Origin: Aquimarina sp. MMG016
GTDB taxonomy: Bacteria; Bacteroidota; Bacteroidia; Flavobacteriales; Flavobacteriaceae
Length of the DNA stretch: 64,000 nucleotides
Reading direction: 5' to 3'
Assembly (NCBI RefSeq): GCF_018100805.1
Contig: NZ_JAGJEA010000003.1
Span: 578,818 to 642,817 of the forward strand
Positions 53,887-61,862 of this stretch are shown in pieces; within the stretch, counting starts at the first letter, position 1; each line of letters opens with the position of its first letter. Position numbers and translations under genes: made by a program. The notes beneath the pieces were generated by a model, which saw only the letters and a list, made by a program, of their open reading frames with translations, did no database searches and was not told the DNA's origin.

Positions 53887-53904
53887 TCCAAAATAATAAT
53901 TAAA

Positions 53905-54288
53905 ATGGATATTATGAATACAAAGGACACAAATGCAAGAAGAAATCGTCTAAGGTTTATTTGGGTAATACCGATTTTATTATTGATTGTTACTGCTATC
54001 CCAAAAGTAATTGGATTAGAATTTATGGTTATCAATATGCAAAAAGCCAATATGGGTCATATGACATTTTATATTGGTGTAATTGAGCTTATTTGTGCGA
54101 TTGTATTCCTGATACCAAAAACAAGAAAATTAGGCTTTCTTTTATGCGTTGCTTACATAGGTGGTATAATGTCAGCACAATGGATTGGAAAATCATTTAA
54201 TATGGGATTAATAATGCAAATTTTACTTTGGATTGGAATGTATTTTGAAGATTCAAATTTGTTCCGATTAAGTGATTCCAAATTTTGA
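53905..54288 (+). CDS. DoxX-like membrane protein
   Basis: 127 residues from ATG 53905 (a second ATG at 53914 is possible). Four hydrophobic segments; IPKVIGLEFMVINMQKANMGHMTFYIGVIELICAIVFLIPKTRKLGFLLC (partly) matches DoxX/DUF4870-like small membrane proteins: FxxxG-L-x-H and a P-x-T-R-x-L-G turn. The only plus-strand gene of the cassette-like region, under divergent MerR. Confidence 0.8.
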   Translation: MDIMNTKDTNARRNRLRFIWVIPILLLIVTAIPKVIGLEFMVINMQKANMGHMTFYIGVIELICAIVFLIPKTRKLGFLLCVAYIGGIMSAQWIGKSFNMGLIMQILLWIGMYFEDSNLFRLSDSKF

Positions 54289-54333
54289 CTTGTTGCTTTA
54301 TGTAATTGAATTCTCAGATATCACTTGAAATGA

Positions 54334-54533
54334 GAGATAACGACTCGTATAAGAAGCATAGGACAGGTAGTGAGCTATACGTTTCAGATCGGTACTAAGC
54401 CAAATATAAATATTTCACTTTTATCTTTTTTCTCATAAACGCCAAATTTTATAGTTGGCGACTTTGGAAATAAACAAAGATCTTTTGGTTAAACATAAAA
54501 CCCCAATGTTTTCTTATATATAGTTATACATAG
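54334..54533. repeat. Dyad spacer E (family 2)
   Basis: Begins GAGATAAC, the inverted partner of the end of spacer A (GTTATCTC) across the merR-doxX pair. Shares a core with spacer D on the same strand: GTATAAGAA, AAATATAAATATTT (54402-54415), GCGACTTT and CTTTTGGT in the same order. An internal hairpin CGCCAA..TTGGCG is visible. Confidence 0.65.
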
Positions 54534-54554
54534 GCCATACTACTTTTTTAATTA

Positions 54555-55205
54555 TTAAAGCCAGCCATAGTATATATATACTAAAAAAACAGTGTCAATA
54601 AATCCGTGAACAGCAATATTGAACCACAAATCGCTTTTGCGTATATGAAAAATTACAGCCAAAAGCATACCTGTAATACCTGATAAAATTTGTCCACTTA
54701 TTCCTTGATATGCGTGTATCCATCCAAAAATAAACCCAAATAGTAGAATGTTAATAGCAAGACTAATTTTACTTGATCCAAAAAACTTAGTAAATTGTCT
54801 CATTAAGTACCCTCTAAATACAATTTCTTCACCGAACGCAGCTGAAGTCCAAATAAGAATAAGTAAACTTAGAGTAGCAGGCAAGTTTCCTTTATAAATT
54901 TCGAATTCAGAAAAATTTATCGGTTGCCCTGTAAGATAGGTAACACTTGGCATCATCACATAGCCATAAAACAAAAAGATAGCTATACCTAATAGTGGCG
55001 CTAAGATTAATAGATTCTTTATATTTATTCCTTTACGCTGAAAACCTAAGGAACTAAAAAGTTCTTTTTTGTATTCTATAGCGCTTGCGATTAATAATAT
55101 TAAAGTCGCTATAATTATTTGAAAATATCCGGATAGGTATAAAATATAACAAAGAACTATAGCGATTACTGGAGTCAATTTTGTAGTTAAAAAGTTTTTA
55201 TTCAT
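54555..55205 (-). CDS. CPBP-family intramembrane glutamic endopeptidase
   Basis: 216 residues, about seven transmembrane segments. The three CPBP motifs are present: GEEIVFRGYLMR (EExxxR), FGWIHAYQG (His) and HGFIDT (His/Asp). The family cleaves membrane proteins or processes peptides (CAAX/bacteriocin self-immunity relatives). Substrate unknown. It stands alone between spacer E and a 115-bp AT-rich gap. Confidence 0.88.
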   Translation of the reverse strand: MNKNFLTTKLTPVIAIVLCYILYLSGYFQIIIATLILLIASAIEYKKELFSSLGFQRKGINIKNLLILAPLLGIAIFLFYGYVMMPSVTYLTGQPINFSEFEIYKGNLPATLSLLILIWTSAAFGEEIVFRGYLMRQFTKFFGSSKISLAINILLFGFIFGWIHAYQGISGQILSGITGMLLAVIFHIRKSDLWFNIAVHGFIDTVFLVYIYYGWL

Positions 55206-55320
55206 TTTTTTATCGTTTTTTATTTTAAGCGAAGTAATAACGATAAAGCAAGATAAGCGGAGATATACAGCTCGTTTTTACCGAATGGTATCAAAATAAT
55301 AGCTGAATAATCATTGGATT

Positions 55321-56148
55321 TTATAGCTTACCCTTAAACCAGTTCATAAATTCTTGTTTTTTATATCTACTGATATTTATATGAAAAGCTTTTTTGTTGT
55401 TAATAGTAGGTTTAAGTAGTACAGATAATTTTCCATTTTCTATCGATTGTACTTGATCAATGGAGCGGACATGAAGAATGGTTTGTCTATTTGCTCGATA
55501 AAAGTTTTGTTCACTAATTTTACTTTCAATGTCATTTAAAGTGAAATTTGTAATAATTGTAGTACCATCAGTTTTTACAATATAAACTATTTTATTTTCA
55601 CTATATATAAAGGCAATTTCCAGGTGTTTGACTAAGGTTATTTTACCTCCTTGTTCGACTTTAAGTATCCCTTTTATGGAGAGAAGTTTGTGAAGTTTAT
55701 AAATATCAATTGAAAATAAAAGAGCAATTCCCAGTGTACATATTAGTAGGGAGACTGAAAGTCCTGTTAGTAAATTATAAATACTGTATGATTTAATTCC
55801 ATTTATCAAACCATTCAAACTATAATATAAAAAGATATATAGTATAGTAATATATCCTAATGTTGAAAACAGAAAACGTAATAGTATTTCCGGGTTAATT
55901 TTTTTAGTGAAGTATTTGTTTTCAAAATATTTGAAATTAAAGCGAGCGATAAGAATTATTATAATTCCCGTAATTATTGATACAACAATTGGAAATAGAG
56001 GAAATTTGTAGTTTTTATTAAATGGGAAATTTTCAGGCTCAAAAAGATGGTTTGATAAAATAGATATTATTAGAAGTATAAAGCCATTTCTAACCCAAAA
56101 ATTAGAAAAATTAATCTTATTTTTAATCGAGTTGATTATTATATTCAT
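55321..56148 (-). CDS. LytTR DNA-binding regulator with four transmembrane helices
   Basis: 275 residues. Four transmembrane segments (about 22-38, 50-70, 92-115 and 128-150) followed by a C-terminal LytTR domain (about 170-275: GGKITLVKHLEIAFIYSENKIVYI, FYRANRQTILHVRSIDQVQ). This is a membrane-embedded one-component or histidine-kinase-free LytTR regulator. Its target is unknown; CPBP is the nearest gene downstream, but 115 bp apart. Confidence 0.85.
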   Translation of the reverse strand: MNIIINSIKNKINFSNFWVRNGFILLIISILSNHLFEPENFPFNKNYKFPLFPIVVSIITGIIIILIARFNFKYFENKYFTKKINPEILLRFLFSTLGYITILYIFLYYSLNGLINGIKSYSIYNLLTGLSVSLLICTLGIALLFSIDIYKLHKLLSIKGILKVEQGGKITLVKHLEIAFIYSENKIVYIVKTDGTTIITNFTLNDIESKISEQNFYRANRQTILHVRSIDQVQSIENGKLSVLLKPTINNKKAFHINISRYKKQEFMNWFKGKL

Positions 56149-56193
56149 TCTAACCTTAATTATTTTCTAAGTGATTTTTGAGCTGTTCGTTTA

Positions 56194-56384
56194 ATATATG
56201 TGTTGTAGCAGAGCAAAATGTTACCCTGTTTTTCGATTTTCCTGCCTACCTGGCGGATGGCAGGCAGCTCTGCACAGTGATTGCTAACTTTTCTTTATTG
56301 CGAGCGCTGGGCCTTACCAAAAATACAAGAACCTTTCGATTAATCACTTAACTGCTATTATCACACATATGTTGTTGTACAACG
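56194..56384. repeat. Dyad spacer F with a GC-rich palindrome
   Basis: Left ATATATGTGTTGTAGCAG and right CTGCTATTATCACACATATG are imperfect inverted copies. A GC-rich inner palindrome (56242-56267, CTGCCT..AGGCAG) stands out from the AT-rich surroundings. Ends TTGTACAACG next to the following gene. Confidence 0.55.
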
Positions 56385-56388
56385 TTTT

Positions 56389-56838
56389 TTATGCGGAAAC
56401 TCCTAAATCAATCGGATTCCAATTCTCAATTTCAATTCCGTAACTAGTAAACCCTTTTTTCTCAATATAATTGATTTCCCATTTATTTAATTCCGTTGGG
56501 TCTTGAGGAATATTTATAAAACTAATATCCAAATCTTTTTCAATGGAAATACTTGAATGATCAGAGTCAAGTTTTCTTATTTGTTCATTTAAGAAACTTT
56601 GTAATGAGCCAATTAATTCAGGATATTTACTTTCAATTAATAGGATAAGTTGTTTTTGTTTGTCATTAATTCCATCAACATTATTGTAAATATAAAATTC
56701 TACTAATTCAGTTATAGAATTTATTTTAAGGTCAACATTCCAATAAGATTCATCAATTCTGTTAGACTTTTTAAATGTTAGAGTTCCAAGAGTATCATCC
56801 GTTATTTTTTTTCGTTTAGTTTTAAAAATATTCAGCAT
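56389..56838 (-). CDS. Hypothetical protein, cassette-like unit
   Basis: 149 residues from ATG 56838 (MLNIFKTKRKKITDDTLG). A further upstream start (56970) would translate spacer B and is rejected. No signal peptide. The helical/beta mix with KQKQLILLIESKYPELIGSL and a Trp-rich end (NKWEINYIE) resembles DUF/immunity-type proteins but I do not recognise it. Flanked on both sides by TTGTACAAC (56374-56382 and inverted at 56859-56867). Confidence 0.65.
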   Translation of the reverse strand: MLNIFKTKRKKITDDTLGTLTFKKSNRIDESYWNVDLKINSITELVEFYIYNNVDGINDKQKQLILLIESKYPELIGSLQSFLNEQIRKLDSDHSSISIEKDLDISFINIPQDPTELNKWEINYIEKKGFTSYGIEIENWNPIDLGVSA

Positions 56839-56856
56839 ACTTTCTTGATTTTTGAT

Positions 56857-56995
56857 ATGTTGTACAATGGTTTGTGTATGATTAGTTGCGGGATGGTTCG
56901 TAAGAAACATTCCGCTGTTGACTAAGATAATTAATGCGCGTGAATTTCCATTGAGGAAATTCCGCAGCAATTAATTATACACGTTGTTGGCAATA
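56857..56995. repeat. Dyad spacer B (family 1)
   Basis: Termini ATGTTGTACAATGGTTTGTG and, inverted, ATACACGTTGTTGGCAATA. Internal hairpins: GCGGGATG / CATTCCGC (at the place where spacer A has AGAAAGT / ACTTTCT) and perfect GAATTTCC / GGAAATTC. It shares the blocks GATAATTAATGC, GTGAATTTC and AATTAATTATACAC with spacer A. Confidence 0.75.
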
Positions 56996-57000
56996 GTTTA

Positions 57001-57990
57001 TTAATTCAAGTTTTTTCGTAATGCTTCGGTCATTTCTTTAGGTCGATCAACCCATGGCATGTGCCCAGCATTTCTTATACTGGTCATTTTTATTCTTGGC
57101 ACTTCTTGGGTCCATTTTTTATACAATCCATTTCCGAAGTCCAGCCAGTCATGATCTCCAATTATAATACTTATGGGATACTTATGCTTTTTGAATGCCG
57201 AAAAGTAATTCCATCCATTTTCCGGATAGGTTTTAGCTGTTAAATCGTAAACTTCACCTTTATATAATGCTTTCCCATTATTTAATTCGGTCCATTTAGA
57301 AATATCGTATAACATCAATTTTCCGAAGCTAATTCTCGACTTTATCGTTCTTTCTCTTGAATTTAAAAGAGAGTCTGCTCTATTTAGACTATATTTTTCA
57401 AGTTCTTTTCGTATTTCAATTCTGTTTTGAAATTCTTTATTTGCTAAGAATTGTTGATGCTGAATTTCTTTATCCTCCTCAGGAAATGGCTCTTTCAGGT
57501 GAGCTGGGCTAAGTAAAACAAGTTTTTCTATATGTTCGGGATATTTTGAAGCGTATGCAGAAGCCAAAACTGCTCCCATTGAATGTCCTGCAATTATCAT
57601 CTTATCCAGATTTAGTTCCTTTCTTAATAATTCTAAATCGTTAATATGGTTTTCGAAGGAAATTTGGGAATCTGGAAATGGCGATCTCAATGAACCTCTC
57701 TGCTCATAAAAAATAAACCTAAATTTATCTTGAAGTCCGCTTATTGCTTTTACTAGTCCGCTATGTTCTGCTCCCCAACCTCCATGAAGCATAATTACTG
57801 GTTCAGTTCCAGTGCCGACTTCTCTTACATAAATCTGAGGGTCATTTTCCCAGTCACCAGTAGATAGAAACCATTGGTTTATTATCTTTTCGTTTGATTC
57901 TTTTTGTGCATGACCTTGTCCAAAGGTTGTTATAACGATCAATATAAAAATCGTCAAATTAATTTGTTTGATTCCAGGTTTGAATTTCAT
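57001..57990 (-). CDS. Exported alpha/beta hydrolase (proline iminopeptidase-like)
   Basis: 329 residues. Signal peptide (ends GQGHAQ, about residue 29), VIMLHGGWGAEHSG (oxyanion hole), IAGHSMGAVLASAYASK (nucleophile Ser), IIGDHDWLD (acid Asp) and NAGHMPW (His): full triad. The HGGWG..GS/R-SPFP area recalls proline iminopeptidase-type S33 enzymes; substrate unknown. Lies exactly between perfect 19-bp inverted repeats (56977-56995 and 58047-58065). Confidence 0.88.
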   Translation of the reverse strand: MKFKPGIKQINLTIFILIVITTFGQGHAQKESNEKIINQWFLSTGDWENDPQIYVREVGTGTEPVIMLHGGWGAEHSGLVKAISGLQDKFRFIFYEQRGSLRSPFPDSQISFENHINDLELLRKELNLDKMIIAGHSMGAVLASAYASKYPEHIEKLVLLSPAHLKEPFPEEDKEIQHQQFLANKEFQNRIEIRKELEKYSLNRADSLLNSRERTIKSRISFGKLMLYDISKWTELNNGKALYKGEVYDLTAKTYPENGWNYFSAFKKHKYPISIIIGDHDWLDFGNGLYKKWTQEVPRIKMTSIRNAGHMPWVDRPKEMTEALRKNLN

Positions 57991-58046
57991 CTTATAAAGA
58001 TTTTATTTTAAAGATGATATTCTGAGAAGTTTGTTACACTTAAAAT

Positions 58047-58180
58047 TATTGCCAACAACGTGTATGGCTTGTTGCGGAATTTTCCGAAGGAACATTCCGA
58101 TGAAACACTAAAGTAGCAAAATCGCAATAAATTCCGATTAGGAATTCAGCCGCAATGAGCTATACACGGTGTTGGGGGTA
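58047..58180. repeat. Dyad spacer C (family 1-like)
   Basis: Termini TATTGCCAACAACGTGTAT and, inverted, CTATACACGGTGTTGGGGG. Internal AATTCC / GGAATT hairpin and outer GCGG / CCGC pair. Its ends resemble spacer B more than its interior does. Confidence 0.7.
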
Positions 58181-58231
58181 GTTATTTAGAATTTAACATA
58201 GTGTTTTTTTTATGGTGTTGATGCAGAATAA

Positions 58232-58621
58232 TTATTTATTGAATGCTTTATCAGCAATTGTTGGGTCACCTTCGTATATTTTTATTTCTTTGATTATGCC
58301 TTCTTTAATTATGTAATCTATAACGCGGCTAAATTCAAACTTTTCATCATTTCTTATTGCAGATTCCTTAGCAATTAGAATAGCTCTTTCTTGTCCTTCA
58401 AGCCACTCTACTTGTTCATCTAAATTATAAGTGTTATTCGTTAATTGTAGCATTTTACCAAAGGATGCGAAAAAAGGTTCTCTTCCATTGGTAATACCAG
58501 ATATTTCATTATTTCCATTCATTGTTAGTTTAACGTTCTCATCTAAAAGGCTTTTTGCTGTAGCGATATCCCCGCTATATGCTGCGTTTAAGTACTTTTT
58601 TGCGATTTCGATATTTTTCAT
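58232..58621 (-). CDS. SnoaL/NTF2-like protein
   Basis: 129 residues. AKKYLNAAYSGDIATAKSLLDENVKLTMNG, then ISGITNGREPFFASFGKM and a FSRVIDYIIKEGIIKEIKIYEGD C-terminus (all typical of the SnoaL/ketosteroid isomerase-like fold). No signal. It lies 74 bp downstream of an AraC-family gene on the same strand; both sit between spacers C and D and probably form one unit in which AraC controls it. Confidence 0.78.
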   Translation of the reverse strand: MKNIEIAKKYLNAAYSGDIATAKSLLDENVKLTMNGNNEISGITNGREPFFASFGKMLQLTNNTYNLDEQVEWLEGQERAILIAKESAIRNDEKFEFSRVIDYIIKEGIIKEIKIYEGDPTIADKAFNK

Positions 58622-58695
58622 CTTGTATAGTTTTATGATTTCTATGTAACAAATCTAGATAAAGCACTATTGTCAAAAAAGGGTAAAATGAGACT

Positions 58696-59574
58696 TTATA
58701 TAGTCATAAATTCCTCTCGATAGGCTGAAGGTGTTTTTCCTATATTTTTCTTGAAATATTTTCCAAAAGTAGAAGGGTCAGGAAAGTTTAATTCATAGGC
58801 TATTTGATTAATAGTCGCATTCCTGTCTTGAAGTAGAATTTTTGCTTCAAGAATTAGCAAATCCTGAAGAAATTGGCTTGCTGTCTTTCCAGTAACTTTT
58901 TTAATAACTTTGGTAAGCTGCTTGGTTGTTGTGTTTAGTTTTTCTGCGTAGTAGGTTACATCTCTTTTTACTTTTATGTTACGTGCCGCAAGATGCTTGA
59001 ATTTATATGCTAATGGATTTTGGTGGGTTTTAGAATTACTTATCGCTCTTTTTGTATGGAATTCATCTAGTATCTCACATAAAATGGCTGTTTGCAAGCG
59101 AATAAACTCATTTTTATTTTTATAATCGGACTCAATAAAATTCTTCAGCGTATCAAAAATAGATTCGATAGAATTTTTTTCAGAATCATTTAAGTGAAAA
59201 ATATGTAAATCTGCTTCTTCAAAATAAGGAACATTAAGTAGTTTGTTATTAGTAGATAATACACTACTTAAAAAATCGCTTGTAAAGAAAATAGTATAGT
59301 TTATTACAGGCTTATACGTCCTTGTCCATTTTCTAATAACATTTGGCCCCATAGTGATTAATGATGGCGCATCAATGGTGTGATTGGTTAAACCAGTAGT
59401 TAATACAAATTGTCCTTCTTTTAAGTAACCAATGCCAAAAGTTTCTGTTCTGTATGGTTCTTCAAATAATTCATTATCATTGATAAATTCTTTTAAAAAA
59501 AAATTCTTTTCTTCAAATTCTGGTTTTACTTGTTGTTTGAATTTATCAATATTATGTCTAATTATTTCTTGCAT
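58696..59574 (-). CDS. AraC-family transcriptional regulator
   Basis: 292 residues. A C-terminal double HTH (about 195-290): KRDVTYYAEKLNTTTKQLTKVIK, GKTASQFLQDL, NQIAYELNFPDPSTFGKYFKKNIGKTPSAYR (in part). The N-terminal 150 residues form a cupin-like sensor domain (TFGIGYLKEGQFVLTTG). It probably regulates the downstream SnoaL-like gene; the inducer is unknown. Confidence 0.9.
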   Translation of the reverse strand: MQEIIRHNIDKFKQQVKPEFEEKNFFLKEFINDNELFEEPYRTETFGIGYLKEGQFVLTTGLTNHTIDAPSLITMGPNVIRKWTRTYKPVINYTIFFTSDFLSSVLSTNNKLLNVPYFEEADLHIFHLNDSEKNSIESIFDTLKNFIESDYKNKNEFIRLQTAILCEILDEFHTKRAISNSKTHQNPLAYKFKHLAARNIKVKRDVTYYAEKLNTTTKQLTKVIKKVTGKTASQFLQDLLILEAKILLQDRNATINQIAYELNFPDPSTFGKYFKKNIGKTPSAYREEFMTI

Positions 59575-59601
59575 TCATTCTAATATAATGAGTCTTAAAT
59601 T

Positions 59602-59796
59602 ACCACTAACGTTAAGTATAAGAAACTTAGGGCAGGAGATAAGCACTATCGTTTTCGGTTTTAAACTTTGCTAAATATAAATATTTTGCTTTTACTCTTC
59701 TTATGAGTACATATTTTAATTTAGCGACTTTATAAATACAGACCTTTTGGTAAACCTCATTTATACTGTGTTTTTATATGTTGTGTGTGGTCGTTT
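59602..59796. repeat. Dyad spacer D (family 2)
   Basis: Same order of blocks as spacer E (GTATAAGAA, AAATATAAATATTT at 59673-59686, GCGACTTT, CTTTTGGT). Left end is an inverted, degenerate copy of the end of spacer C across the SnoaL/AraC unit (CTTAAATTACCACTAAC against GTTGGGGGTAGTTATTTAG). Right end ATGTTGTGTGTGG pairs with the start of spacer G. Confidence 0.65.
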
Positions 59797-60624
59797 TTAA
59801 TCTCCTAAAAGTGTTTTTAATTCCTTTTGAAATTGAAGGTTATTAGAAATACTGTCATGCCCCTCACCTTCTAGAAGTATTAAGTCATCTTCTGGTTTAA
59901 AAAGTTTTTTGAGTTCTAAAGAAGAACTGTATTGGTTAATCTTATCGTTAGTGCCATGAAAAATTAAAACTGGCATTTTACATTTTTGAATAAATTGATT
60001 ATTGTTAAAGCCATATTTGTTTAAAATAGATAATGGAAAAAACTTACTTAATAATTTAACGTTTTGAGATATCGCTTCATTGAAATTATAAAAAGGCGCT
60101 TTCAGTATTAATAGTTTTGGATTATTAGTCGAAGCTAATTTAGCAGCCATTGCCGCACCAAGAGAATATCCCACAACAATGATGTCTTCTTCAGCATAAG
60201 TCTTTTTCAACTCATCATATAACATTTGATTATCTTCATATAATTGCTGCTCACTTGTTATATCTCCTCCACTTTTTCCAAAGCCTCTATAATCCATCAT
60301 GAATACATTATAGCCTAGTTGTATGTATACATCTGCTCCCTCTGCAAGAGATGCCAATGAGCCTCCAGAACCATGAAGATAAAACACTAGACCTTTAGGA
60401 TTATCTACTCTAAACAAGAGACTGTTTAAAGTAAAATCGTCAGTTGTTTTAAAATTTAATTCCTCAAAATTTCCATTAAAATGGAATTTATGATCTGCAG
60501 CAAGCTTAGTTGGGGTGAAAAAATGTTTTTCTTGAGTAAAATAGAATCCAGCACAATTAATTAAATATAGAGTTATAAAAACAGTACTTATGATTTTAAA
60601 TATTCTTATTTTTTTTCTTTTCAA
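59797..60624 (-). CDS. Alpha/beta hydrolase, membrane or lipid-anchored
   Basis: 275 residues. An N-terminal hydrophobic segment (about 9-24) ends in INC, which may be a lipobox or only an anchor. FYLHGSGGSLASL (oxyanion hole), VVGYSLGAAMAAKLAS (nucleophile Ser), LIFHGTNDKI (Asp) and GEGHDSIS (His) make the triad. Similar to YqkD/BEM46-type serine hydrolases. Flanked by imperfect inverted repeats at 59778-59800 and 60633-60652. Confidence 0.85.
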   Translation of the reverse strand: MKRKKIRIFKIISTVFITLYLINCAGFYFTQEKHFFTPTKLAADHKFHFNGNFEELNFKTTDDFTLNSLLFRVDNPKGLVFYLHGSGGSLASLAEGADVYIQLGYNVFMMDYRGFGKSGGDITSEQQLYEDNQMLYDELKKTYAEEDIIVVGYSLGAAMAAKLASTNNPKLLILKAPFYNFNEAISQNVKLLSKFFPLSILNKYGFNNNQFIQKCKMPVLIFHGTNDKINQYSSSLELKKLFKPEDDLILLEGEGHDSISNNLQFQKELKTLLGD

Positions 60625-60643
60625 TTGGTTGGTTTTTAATGAC

Positions 60644-60774
60644 GCACAACATTTAGTATATGAAAAGTAGCGAACTTATAGATGTTTACTTATCGGAAAG
60701 AAAGATATTAAATTGAACACAAAAACGGTTCAGGGGTCGCACTTAAATTATTGTTTTTATATACATTGTTGTGC
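60644..60774. repeat. Dyad spacer G
   Basis: Termini GCACAACATTTAGTATATG and, inverted, TATACATTGTTGTGC: near-perfect terminal inverted repeat around about 100 bp of AT-rich DNA. The interior is not clearly related to the other spacers. Ends directly at the stop codon of the RsgA paralogue. Confidence 0.65.
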
Positions 60775-61842
60775 TTAGTACTTATTTGATTTTCTTGTTT
60801 TCTTATAGTGCTTTATCATTTTTCCGAAATCTTTGTCCTTTTTACGTTTTTCAACCACAGTTGATTCAAAGTGTTCTTTTTCTCGTTCCATTTTTAAATA
60901 GTTTTCGAAATATGATTTCTCTATCTGTCCATTTTCTATCGCTAATTGAACTGCACAATCACTTTCTGAGATGTGGGTGCAATCTGAAAACCTACAATTT
61001 TGTGTCAAGTCATATATTTTTTCGAATGTACTTTCTAGTCCATCTGAACTATCGGTGATACGAACTTCACGCATTCCTGGATTGTCAATAAGTATAGCGC
61101 CATGCACCATTGAAATTAATTCGCGATGTGTTGTAACGTGTTTACCTCTATCAATACTTTTGCTAATAGTGGCTGTTTTCATTCTATTTTCTCCAATCAA
61201 GCTGTTAATCAGGGATGATTTTCCCACGCCCGATGAACCAAGAAGACAATATGTTTTTCCTTTATAAAGAAGTTTTTTCAACACATCTATACCTTGTTTC
61301 GTTTCATTACTCACATGAACAAGTTGGATATTTTTAACTCTGATTTTTATTTTATTGAGCAAATTATTCAAGTTCTGCTCGTCCATTAAGTCCGTTTTGG
61401 TTATAACAATTATAGGCTCAATCTTGGAAGTGTAGCAAAGAGTTAAATATCGTTCTAATCGGTTAATGTTAAAATCTCTATTTACCGATTGCAAAACTAA
61501 TCCGTAATCGATATTGCTAGCAATTATTTGCAATTCACCAAACTTATTAACGGCTTGTCTTGAAAGGGTTGATAATCTGGGTAAAATGCTATGAATAACA
61601 ACAAAATCAGATTCATAATTTATTAAAGAAACCCAATCTCCAACTGCTGGAAAATCTTTACGACTTTTCGCAGAAAATCTTAAATTCCCAGTAATCTCTG
61701 CTTCAAATTCACCTTTTTCATTCTTCACAATATATCTTCCCTTATGTTCAGCGATTACACGACCAATTTCAAAGTCCTCAAGATTGTTATCTATTCTTAA
61801 TTTTTCGAAATAATCATTATATCCTAAATCTTGAATTGTCAT
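60775..61842 (-). CDS. RsgA-type circularly permuted GTPase (accessory paralogue)
   Basis: 355 residues. OB-fold N-terminus (about 20-95), G-domain in permuted order: VITKTDLMD (G4), VSN (G5), LLGSSGVGKSSLINSL (G1), GKHVTTHRE (G2/switch I), DNPGMRE (G3), then the zinc knuckle (CRFSDCTH..DCAV, about 290-315). RsgA helps maturation of the 30S subunit. The location in a cassette-like unit, with an additional N-terminal 20 residues, suggests a second copy rather than the housekeeping gene, but the genome would be needed to tell. 20 bp downstream of the metallo-hydrolase gene. Confidence 0.88.
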   Translation of the reverse strand: MTIQDLGYNDYFEKLRIDNNLEDFEIGRVIAEHKGRYIVKNEKGEFEAEITGNLRFSAKSRKDFPAVGDWVSLINYESDFVVIHSILPRLSTLSRQAVNKFGELQIIASNIDYGLVLQSVNRDFNINRLERYLTLCYTSKIEPIIVITKTDLMDEQNLNNLLNKIKIRVKNIQLVHVSNETKQGIDVLKKLLYKGKTYCLLGSSGVGKSSLINSLIGENRMKTATISKSIDRGKHVTTHRELISMVHGAILIDNPGMREVRITDSSDGLESTFEKIYDLTQNCRFSDCTHISESDCAVQLAIENGQIEKSYFENYLKMEREKEHFESTVVEKRKKDKDFGKMIKHYKKTRKSNKY

Positions 61843-61862
61843 ATTTTTTGGGTATTCCTAAT

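Noticed and set aside
56839..56970. N-terminal extension of the 149-residue protein
   Set aside because: The frame stays open for 44 codons upstream, but that DNA is spacer B, which is also found (in family) next to unrelated genes; the ATG at 56838 is the better start.
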